Part shown: positions 1 through 4,501 of the stretch, piece by piece
Layout: the number at the start of each line of letters is the position of its first letter
Position numbering within the stretch: the stretch's first letter is position 1
Source of the DNA: Candidatus Microgenomates bacterium
GTDB taxonomy: Bacteria > Patescibacteriota > Microgenomatia > 2-02-FULL-39-11
Length of the DNA stretch: 7,179 bases
Reading direction: 5' to 3'
Assembly (NCBI GenBank): GCA_022866885.1
Contig: JALHWS010000120.1
Span: forward strand, 1 to 7,179
Position numbers and translations under genes: made by a program
Notes under the pieces: model-generated
Told to the model about the DNA's origin: nothing
What the model saw: only the letters and a program-made list of their open reading frames with translations
Databases searched by the model: none

Positions 1-442
1 ATTCATCGGTAGAAGCGGCAAAAACCGTCCTAGTGATAGCTCCTTTGATTTTCTCGAGGGGTAGAATTTTTTTATTTGCCGGTACTAAGGGAAAAGGAGG
101 AAAATCCGCCGGACTAACGGTTGTAAAAGTAGCTTGGGTTTTCCCTGATTTAACGGACAGATTATGATCTTCCAGTTTTAATTCGATTTTATCTGTTTGC
201 AAACTATTGATAAATTCGATAATCAGTTTTCCGGGGACGGCGACTTCTCCGCCTTTTTCTATTTTTGCTCCGATCGTATAAATAATTCCCAATTCCAAAT
301 TTGTAGCGGAGATTTTCAACCGGTTTTCTTCAGTTTTCAATAAAATGTTTGAAAGAATGGGTAGTTGAGGTCTGATAGAAATACTTCGGCCGACAGTTAT
401 CAATGCTTTCATCAGGTTTTCTTTTAGGACGGTTAAATGCAT
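1..442 (-). CDS. dnaN: DNA polymerase III beta sliding clamp, N-terminal part (cut by window edge)
   Basis: This gene encodes the ring-shaped processivity clamp that tethers DNA polymerase III to DNA. Only the first 147 codons lie in the window; the reading frame is still open at base 1, so the 3' part lies outside. The translation starts MHLTVLKENLMKAL, which aligns with the usual clamp start (E. coli MKFTVEREHLLKPL). It continues with QLPILSNILLK, LEDHNLSVKSG, a DFPPFP stretch and FAASTDE near the cut end, all typical of clamp domains 1 and 2. ATG at 442-440 fits the family N-terminus. No Shine-Dalgarno is visible; the 12 bases around and before the ATG are all A/T and belong to the putative unwinding region. 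It lies downstream of dnaA on the same strand, the classic order. Identity is seen in the sequence and is firm. Confidence 0.96.
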   Translation of the reverse strand, partial: MHLTVLKENLMKALITVGRSISIRPQLPILSNILLKTEENRLKISATNLELGIIYTIGAKIEKGGEVAVPGKLIIEFINSLQTDKIELKLEDHNLSVKSGKTQATFTTVSPADFPPFPLVPANKKILPLEKIKGAITRTVFAASTDE

Positions 443-452
443 ATTATTTAAT

Positions 453-470
453 TAGTAGTAGTAGTAATAG
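453..470 (+). other. DnaA-trio element (six TAG/TAA triplets)
   Basis: The plus strand reads TAG four times, then TAA, then TAG, in register. It is separated by AGAG from the DnaA box at 475-483 and followed on its other side by 12 A/T bases. DnaA-trios are known as the single-stranded DnaA binding site that directs origin opening, with repeats of 3'-(G/A)AT-5' counted away from the nearest DnaA box; this run fits that polarity. The DnaA in this window keeps isoleucines (residues 189 and 192) at the positions matching the single-strand contact isoleucines of B. subtilis DnaA. Confidence 0.8.
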
Positions 471-474
471 AGAG

Positions 475-483
475 TGTTGATAA
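475..483 (-). promoter_or_regulatory. DnaA box next to the DnaA-trio (one mismatch)
   Basis: Minus strand TTATCAACA, one mismatch from TTATCCACA. It is the box nearest the trio and overlaps by one base the predicted -10 of the dnaN promoter, so DnaA binding here could both start unwinding and affect dnaN transcription. Confidence 0.7.
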
Positions 484-511
484 GTGTAAAGAATTTATCC
501 TTAAACGTCAA
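483..511 (-). promoter_or_regulatory. Predicted sigma70-type promoter for dnaN
   Basis: Minus strand TTGACG (511-506), 17-bp spacer, TACACT (488-483); five of six and four of six matches to the consensus hexamers. The predicted start is near base 476, giving a leader of about 34 nt that contains the DnaA-trio. The -10 abuts the DnaA box at 475-483, so DnaA could compete with RNA polymerase. dnaN may also be read from the dnaA promoter. Confidence 0.45.
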
Positions 512-546
512 GAACGACATAATCCGCCAAAAAATCATTGTGTATA

Positions 547-562
547 AAGACCATTCGGTCTT
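547..562. repeat. Short perfect inverted repeat within oriC
   Basis: AAGACC, a 4-base loop ATTC, then GGTCTT forms a perfect 6-bp stem. It lies between the upstream DnaA boxes and the box-free stretch leading to the trio. On the minus strand it follows dnaA, but the nearest T run is about 12 bases beyond the stem, so it is a poor intrinsic terminator. A cruciform or protein site is equally possible. Confidence 0.4.
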
Positions 563-570
563 GTTGATAA
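562..570 (-). promoter_or_regulatory. DnaA box (one mismatch)
   Basis: Minus strand TTATCAACA, identical to the trio-proximal box. It starts 12 bp from the perfect box at 574-582 in the same orientation, and its last base falls in the small inverted repeat at 547-562. Confidence 0.65.
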
Positions 571-573
571 AAT

Positions 574-582
574 TGTGGATAA
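574..582 (-). promoter_or_regulatory. DnaA box (perfect consensus)
   Basis: Minus strand TTATCCACA, exact consensus for the high-affinity site, part of the same-orientation cluster just downstream of the dnaA stop codon. Confidence 0.85.
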
Positions 583-594
583 GTCTAAACTCAT

Positions 595-603
595 TGTGGA
601 TAA
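595..603 (-). promoter_or_regulatory. DnaA box (perfect consensus)
   Basis: Minus strand TTATCCACA, exact consensus, 21 bp (about two helical turns) from the next perfect box. Boxes about two turns apart lie on the same face of the helix, which favours cooperative DnaA binding. Confidence 0.85.
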
Positions 604-621
604 GTAGATAAATTCAACAAC

Positions 622-1962
622 TTATCCGAAAAGCCGGTTTTTTATCCCCATTACATCCCCTTTGATTTTTTCGTCTGTGGATAACAATCCGTTTATCTTT
701 TTTACCCCGTGCATAATGGTAGTATGATCACGACCGCCCAGGAGTTCACCAACCTGCATAAGAGGAAGGTTCAGCTCTATCCGCAGGAAATAATAAAGGA
801 TTTGCCGCGGTACAGAGATCATCCGGTCTCTTTTGTCGCCTTTCAACTGCGACAGTTTCAGATTAAAATAGGAAGCGACACTATCAATTACCTGGGAAGG
901 TGTCACGGAATTTTTCTTCGGAATCTCTTTAACCGTTTTGCCTAAAATCCCCTTTACCATTTCAGAGTCAATGGGAATTTTCCTGATTTGGGCTTCGGTA
1001 TGGATCCTGGTCAAAACCCCCTCAAGTCTTCTGGTATCTTCGATATTGGCGGCAATTAGTTTAGCGGTTTCCATTGTCAGGTTAATATTTTTCTGTTTGG
1101 ATTTAATCAGAAGAATGGCGGTACGCAGTTCAAAATCAGGCGGCCCGACATCGATAGTCAGTCCCCCTTGGAAGCGCGACTGCAACCGGGTTTCCAATTT
1201 ATTAATCTCCTCTGGCGGCCGGTCGGAAGTCATGACAATTTGACCTTTGTTTTGTTGGATGGCGTTGAAAGTGTGGAAAAATTCTTCCTGGATGGCGTAT
1301 TTGCCGGCGATAAACTGGATATCGTCAATAAAAAAAAGGTTCAACTGCCGGTATTTTTTTTTGAAACCGGTAGTAGTTTTATTGCCGATTGCTTCAATAA
1401 TCTCGTTGGTAAATTCTTCACCGGTGCAGTAAATCAATTTAAGGTGAGGGTTTTTTTCCGTAACCTGATGACCAATGGCCTGCATCAGATGGGTTTTACC
1501 TACACCTACTCCACCATAAAGAAATAAAGGATTGTAGGATGCTCCGGGAGTCTGGGCCACGGCAGTGGCTGCCGCATAAGCCATCTGGTTGGACGAGGAA
1601 ACGGCAAAATTCTCAAAAGTGTAATTAAGATTGAGCCGGATATTTGGTCTGGAAGGAATAATCTCCTGTGGAAGCTTCATGGTAAAAAGAGGACCGTCGA
1701 TGCTCTTTCCTATCGAAGCCGCTTTGGCGGAAAAAGTAACGACGATGTCTTTTTGGGTGTAGTTGCCGAGGGTTTTTCTGATAATGTCAGAATATTTTTT
1801 TTCAATAAGAGTAATCAGCATCGGATTTTTACAACCGATAACCGCCATATCATTTTTTAAAGAAATCAGGGTGGTTTGGGAGAGAAGGGTTTGGAAAACA
1901 GCGGTACTGACCTGAAGCTGTAGATCGTCAAGGACGGTTTGCCAAAGTTTTTGGGTGTCCAT
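622..1962 (-). CDS. dnaA: Chromosomal replication initiator protein DnaA
   Basis: DnaA is the AAA+ ATPase that binds DnaA boxes, melts oriC and recruits the replicative helicase. The 446-residue length is normal. Domain I spans about residues 1-80 and the linker domain II is very short (about 80-108). The AAA+ domain begins near NYTFENF (113-119), with Walker A GGVGVGKTH (150-158), Walker B FFIDDIQF (210-217), a likely arginine finger in SRFQGG (R263) and sensor II RRLEG (311-315). The DNA-binding domain IV ends with the signature GGRDHTTIMHG (409-419), whose D412, H413 and T414-T415 contact the box. FTNEIIEAI (184-192) matches the initiator-specific single-strand-binding segment. The start fits the family; only a weak GGA lies 8 nt upstream. 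It is followed by oriC and dnaN, and its promoter carries DnaA boxes. Confidence 0.98.
   Translation of the reverse strand: MDTQKLWQTVLDDLQLQVSTAVFQTLLSQTTLISLKNDMAVIGCKNPMLITLIEKKYSDIIRKTLGNYTQKDIVVTFSAKAASIGKSIDGPLFTMKLPQEIIPSRPNIRLNLNYTFENFAVSSSNQMAYAAATAVAQTPGASYNPLFLYGGVGVGKTHLMQAIGHQVTEKNPHLKLIYCTGEEFTNEIIEAIGNKTTTGFKKKYRQLNLFFIDDIQFIAGKYAIQEEFFHTFNAIQQNKGQIVMTSDRPPEEINKLETRLQSRFQGGLTIDVGPPDFELRTAILLIKSKQKNINLTMETAKLIAANIEDTRRLEGVLTRIHTEAQIRKIPIDSEMVKGILGKTVKEIPKKNSVTPSQVIDSVASYFNLKLSQLKGDKRDRMISVPRQILYYFLRIELNLPLMQVGELLGGRDHTTIMHGVKKINGLLSTDEKIKGDVMGIKNRLFG
676..684 (-). promoter_or_regulatory. DnaA box inside the 3' end of dnaA
   Basis: A third exact TTATCCACA lies inside dnaA codons for Leu-Ser-Thr (residues 427-429), in the same orientation as the intergenic boxes and about 73 bp from the nearest. 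It may extend the origin box array into the gene, or it may be chance from codon choice. Confidence 0.5.
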
Positions 1963-1987
1963 AAGGTTTTTCCGGGGCAGTTAAAAG

Positions 1988-1996
1988 ATATCCACA
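1988..1996 (+). promoter_or_regulatory. DnaA box at the dnaA transcription start (one mismatch)
   Basis: Plus strand ATATCCACA, one mismatch at the first base. It is spaced exactly 20 bp from the perfect box at 2008-2016, same orientation, and covers the predicted transcription start. Confidence 0.6.
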
Positions 1997-2024
1997 TGCT
2001 AAAAAAGTTATCCACAATTGTCAA
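1996..2024 (-). promoter_or_regulatory. Predicted dnaA promoter with DnaA boxes
   Basis: Minus strand TTGACA (2024-2019, perfect -35), 17-bp spacer, TAGCAT (2001-1996, four of six). Predicted start near 1989, leader about 27 nt. The spacer contains a perfect DnaA box and a second one-mismatch box covers the start site, the arrangement expected for DnaA autorepression. Confidence 0.55.
2008..2016 (+). promoter_or_regulatory. DnaA box in the dnaA promoter spacer (perfect)
   Basis: Plus strand TTATCCACA, exact consensus, lying between the predicted -35 and -10 of dnaA. Binding here would block RNA polymerase. Its orientation is opposite to the boxes in oriC. Confidence 0.8.
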
Positions 2025-2043
2025 GGAAGACGAAGTGATACTT

Positions 2044-2076
2044 ACTAATTACTTTTTATGGCAAGTTTTAATTAGT
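2044..2076. repeat. AT-rich inverted repeat over the end of the surface-protein gene (possible terminator)
   Basis: ACTAATTA (2044-2051) is repeated in inverse as TAATTAGT (2069-2076). A second pairing, ACTT (2051-2054) with AAGT (2063-2066), could form an inner stem with loop TTTATGGC. The structure spans the stop codon of the surface-protein gene (2070-2068). The stem is A/T-rich with no clear T run, so a terminator role is uncertain. Confidence 0.4.
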
Positions 2077-3735
2077 TGGCGGAGAATCTGTTGGTTCCAG
2101 CGTCACGGTCGGTTCCAAAATGGGTGTATTGGTGGGAGCAGGAGTATTTGTCGGCGCTTGAGTTGGCATAGGTGTGAAAGGAAAAGGAGTTTCAGTGGGT
2201 GTTTTAGTGATGGTAGGGAGAGGAGAGGGAGATGGAGTATTAGTTGGTCCCGGCGGATTACAGCTAAACTGCGCCACTTTTGAAAAGGGGGAGAAATAAT
2301 ATAGATCGGTACAGTTGTCGCAGGTGGCATAAGCGTACTTGGCGTAATAAGTGACTCCCTGGGCAAAGAAATATTCCGTGTTGAAGTTATAGGTGGTCGG
2401 CAATCCCTGATTGTTTGGCGGAATACGGGCATCGATAAACCGGTTTTCCTGGTTGATATCGCCGACTTTTATCCAATACAACTTAGTATTATTCATACTT
2501 CCGTAACTAATATTGACACTCCAGTTATTACTTGAATTCGGTTGGTTGCAATTGACGCCCGGACTATTTGACGGTTGGGGAAGGTTGTTGGCGGAATTGA
2601 TCACCAGGATTTCGTTGGCTGCCGGAGCAGCAATGGTTAAGACCTGCGATTGGCTGATTAATTGGCCGTTGACGAATAAGTTTGCCTGAATTTGATAAGA
2701 AACGCCGGTTTTAGCGTCACCCCAACTCCAAAAAACGCCATTTCTGGCCGCCAACTGATCAACGACGATTTTGAACTGGCCGGTACCGGTTTGTCTCGTT
2801 TGGACGGAAATCAAGGCGTTGCCGGGGATTGCTCCGTTTAAGTCTATTTTACCCGAAATAGTCGCGCTTGACGGAGGTGGAGTGGCGGTGGGGTAGCTGG
2901 TCGCAACCGGCGTATTGGTGGGTTGGATAACAGGCATGTTAGTGGGTAGAATACTTGGTGAGGGAGAAAGGGTGGGACTAATAAGCATAGAATTGATAGA
3001 GAGTGATTCGTTGGCAGCCGGAGCGGTGAATGTTTTAGCGGCAGATTCAGCCAGCAATATACTTCCTTGTACTAAAATCGCCCGGAAATCATATTTTTCC
3101 CCAACCTCGGCGTCGTTCCAGACCCACTTGGTTTGATCAATAGCCGGTAAATTTTTAATAATAATATTGTATTCTGTTTCCATAGGCTTCTTTTCCACAA
3201 TATCAATACTACTTCCCGGTGGGACATAGCCATTTAAGTCAACCATTCCGGAAATATCTGCCTTGGTGGGTGTTTCCGGTTTATGGATAGTGTTAAGAGT
3301 CAGTACTTCTTCTGTAGCTGGCGCCGCCAGAATTTTGGGTTCAGATTCGGTTTGAGGTTGTCCATCCGTTTGCAAATATGCTCTCATTTCATAAATTTCC
3401 CCTTTTTGGGCGCCTTTCCATTTCCAAGGAGCCTGGTCAACCGGAGGCAGTCCTGTTATCACGGTGTGATATTCCGATTCACCGGCCTTTCTTTGGGCAA
3501 TGGCGATCGTACTTCCGGCCGGGACATAACCGTTCAAGTCGATCTTTCCGGAAACAACCGCCTGTTTATTGTTTAAAGAGATGAAGAAGGAAACAGTGGC
3601 TACGATTAACATTACCAATAGTAATCCGACGATAATAAAAACGGTTTTTTTATGAGGCAAGGGTGGTTGAGTTGGAGGAGGTGGAGGTGGAGAAGGTTGA
3701 ATAGAAATATCACCAACTTGGGCAGTGGTTTCCAT
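2068..3735 (-). CDS. Membrane-anchored surface protein with three tandem repeats and Pro/Thr/Ser-rich tail; function unknown
   Basis: I do not recognise a named family for this 555-residue protein. Residues 1-30 are Pro-rich and end in KK, followed by one hydrophobic helix (about 31-53); positive charges before it predict N-in, C-out topology, with most of the protein outside the cell. Three repeats of about 89 residues lie at 61-149, 160-249 and 292-381. They share SGxxDLNG near the start, a WxW (WKW, WVW, WSW), GxxY, and an end like APAxExLxINS. A Pro/Thr/Ser-rich linker (about 253-291) separates repeats 2 and 3. Residues 395-493 form a domain with four cysteines (396, 472, 475, 492) that looks fibronectin III-like, and a low-complexity PTNTP-type tail fills 494-555. 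No sortase motif or catalytic site is visible. A role in the cell surface or attachment to a host cell is inference only. It lies between dnaA and rpmH, and its predicted mRNA is leaderless. Confidence 0.88.
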   Translation of the reverse strand: METTAQVGDISIQPSPPPPPPTQPPLPHKKTVFIIVGLLLVMLIVATVSFFISLNNKQAVVSGKIDLNGYVPAGSTIAIAQRKAGESEYHTVITGLPPVDQAPWKWKGAQKGEIYEMRAYLQTDGQPQTESEPKILAAPATEEVLTLNTIHKPETPTKADISGMVDLNGYVPPGSSIDIVEKKPMETEYNIIIKNLPAIDQTKWVWNDAEVGEKYDFRAILVQGSILLAESAAKTFTAPAANESLSINSMLISPTLSPSPSILPTNMPVIQPTNTPVATSYPTATPPPSSATISGKIDLNGAIPGNALISVQTRQTGTGQFKIVVDQLAARNGVFWSWGDAKTGVSYQIQANLFVNGQLISQSQVLTIAAPAANEILVINSANNLPQPSNSPGVNCNQPNSSNNWSVNISYGSMNNTKLYWIKVGDINQENRFIDARIPPNNQGLPTTYNFNTEYFFAQGVTYYAKYAYATCDNCTDLYYFSPFSKVAQFSCNPPGPTNTPSPSPLPTITKTPTETPFPFTPMPTQAPTNTPAPTNTPILEPTVTLEPTDSPPTN

Positions 3736-3741
3736 ACTAAA

Positions 3742-3770
3742 ATCATTTCATGCTTAAAGGTATTTGTCAA
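3742..3770 (-). promoter_or_regulatory. Predicted promoter of the surface-protein gene, leaderless
   Basis: Minus strand TTGACA (3770-3765, perfect), 17-bp spacer ending in TGA (extended -10 TGn), then AATGAT (3747-3742, four of six). The usual 6-base gap places transcription start on the A of the ATG at 3735, so the mRNA would have no leader. No Shine-Dalgarno precedes the ATG, which agrees. Confidence 0.5.
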
Positions 3771-3794
3771 TCAAGGATTTACCGCAGGTATAAT
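3764..3794 (+). promoter_or_regulatory. Predicted promoter of the rpmH operon
   Basis: Plus strand TTGTCA (3764-3769, five of six) and a perfect TATAAT (3789-3794) with a rather long 19-bp spacer. Start near 3801 would give a 17-nt leader without Shine-Dalgarno. A second possible extended -10, TGCTATCAT, lies at 3798-3806. The -35 overlaps that of the divergent surface-protein promoter. Confidence 0.5.
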
Positions 3795-3817
3795 ATATGC
3801 TATCATTGTAGCTCGTT

Positions 3818-3955
3818 ATGCCAAAAAGAACATTCCAACCAAAAAAACAAAAAAGAAGAAACACTCATGGTTTCCGGCAAAGGATGAAAAGCGTGGGTGG
3901 ACGGAAAGTCTTAAGAAGTCGAAGGCAAAATCATCGGAAGAGCCTGACTGTTTAA
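3818..3955 (+). CDS. rpmH: 50S ribosomal protein L34
   Basis: L34 is a very small, highly basic protein of the large ribosomal subunit. The 45-codon frame translates to MPKRTFQPKKQKRRNTHGFR and continues with QRMKSVGGRKVLRSRRQ, matching the family pattern MKRTYQPSKxKRxRxHGFRxRMxTxxGRKVLxRRR. About 40% of residues are Lys or Arg. The ATG at 3818 fits the family N-terminus; no Shine-Dalgarno is seen. The stop TAA lies 7 bases before rnpA. It opens the conserved rpmH-rnpA-yidD-yidC-khpB order and diverges from the surface-protein gene. A longer overlapping frame at 3652-3987 is out of phase and not real. Confidence 0.96.
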   Translation: MPKRTFQPKKQKRRNTHGFRQRMKSVGGRKVLRSRRQNHRKSLTV

Positions 3956-3962
3956 TCTATCA

Positions 3963-4295
3963 ATGCTACCTAAAAAATACCGGCTAACAGTAAACAAGTT
4001 TTATCATAATCCTCATTTCAACAAAAAGTACATCTTTCCGTCTTTTATTTTAAATCTGAAGGAAGGAGAAGGAAAAGAGGCGAGGTTGGTGATTGTTGTT
4101 CCGAAATCTTTGGATAAAAGGGCAGTTTACCGTAATAAAACAAAAAGAGTGGTGGGCGAAATTTTCAGGACCAAAATCGTCGGCAGGATAAAAAAGAAAG
4201 TTGATATAAGTCTGAAAATGAAAAAAATCGTAAAGGAAGAAAACGATATTCTTGGTGAATTATCAAATAGTTTTCAGAAAACCGTTTTTTCATGA
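3963..4295 (+). CDS. rnpA: Ribonuclease P protein component
   Basis: RnpA is the protein cofactor of RNase P; it binds the catalytic RNA and the 5' leader of pre-tRNAs during tRNA maturation. At 110 residues it has normal length. Visible family features are the N-terminal LPKKYRLT start, a basic strand near ARLVIVVPKSLDKRAVYRN, and the RNR-like motif YRNKTKRVVGE (about residues 56-66), which corresponds to the conserved RNRxKRxxRE. The rest is Lys-rich. Divergence from well-studied homologues is marked but the position right after rpmH confirms the call. Its stop overlaps the yidD start (ATGA), indicating translational coupling. No Shine-Dalgarno is visible. The RNase P RNA gene is not in this window. 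Confidence 0.92.
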   Translation: MLPKKYRLTVNKFYHNPHFNKKYIFPSFILNLKEGEGKEARLVIVVPKSLDKRAVYRNKTKRVVGEIFRTKIVGRIKKKVDISLKMKKIVKEENDILGELSNSFQKTVFS

Positions 4296-4501
4296 AAAAG
4301 ATTGTTTTATTCCTTATCCGTTTCTACCAAATTTATATTTCCCGGGCAATTTTACACAATCTGTTTGGTAATGGTTGCCGGTTTACGCCTACTTGTTCTG
4401 ACTATACATACCAGGTCGTCAAGCGTTATGGTACAATAAAAGGATTATTTTGCGGTTTTAAAAGAATTTTGAGTTGTCATCCTTTTTCCAAGCATGTTTG
4501 A
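4292..4501 (+). CDS. yidD: Membrane protein insertion efficiency factor YidD
   Basis: YidD is a small, membrane-associated protein that assists YidC in inserting membrane proteins. The 69-residue product has an amphipathic N-terminal helix (IRFYQIYIS), the conserved CRFTPTCSDYTYQVVKRYG block (family form CRFYPTCSEYA) and the final GFKRILSCHPF. Cysteines at the conserved positions and the CHPF motif are present. The glycine-rich end (GGYDPVP) seen in many homologues is missing; the protein ends FSKHV. The start overlaps the rnpA stop by ATGA and its end overlaps the yidC start by 8 bases, so translation is probably coupled on both sides. Confidence 0.95.
   Translation: MKKIVLFLIRFYQIYISRAILHNLFGNGCRFTPTCSDYTYQVVKRYGTIKGLFCGFKRILSCHPFSKHV

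Larger units (their letters stand above)
441..621. other. oriC: Putative chromosomal replication origin (oriC) between dnaA and dnaN
   Basis: The dnaA-dnaN gap holds, read on the minus strand, perfect DnaA boxes TTATCCACA at 603-595 and 582-574, one-mismatch boxes TTATCAACA at 570-562 and 483-475, a CTCT spacer (474-471), a triplet run complementary to TAG/TAA repeats (470-453), and a pure A/T stretch (452-441) that runs into the dnaN start codon. All four boxes share one orientation. The order box, trio, AT-rich matches the basal unwinding system described for Bacillus subtilis, which also lies between dnaA and dnaN. Expected role: DnaA loads on the boxes, extends along the trio strand and melts the AT-rich part. 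Position and motif order are seen; function is inferred. GC skew could not be computed from this short window. Confidence 0.85.

Noticed and set aside
495..503. TTATCCTTA as a further DnaA box in oriC
   Set aside because: Two mismatches in the 3' half and orientation opposite to the other four boxes; at most a weak site.
709..1527. Several plus-strand frames antisense to dnaA
   Set aside because: They are shadows of the highly conserved dnaA frame, have no family features and no initiation signals.
3189..3197. TTTTCCACA within the surface-protein gene as a DnaA box
   Set aside because: One mismatch but isolated in coding DNA and far from the other boxes; likely chance.
3652..3987. A 111-codon plus-strand frame covering the rpmH region
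   Set aside because: It is out of phase with the clear L34 frame at 3818-3955 and runs antisense through the surface-protein start; its Lys-rich part is the rpmH sequence in another frame.
4429..4437. TGGTACAAT inside yidD as an extended -10 for yidC
   Set aside because: No acceptable -35 at 16-19 bp upstream, and yidC is already coupled to yidD by overlap.
4292..4501. UGA recoding as in Gracilibacteria or Absconditabacteria
   Set aside because: UGA ends rnpA and yidD at the expected family lengths and Trp is written TGG throughout, so the standard bacterial code applies.
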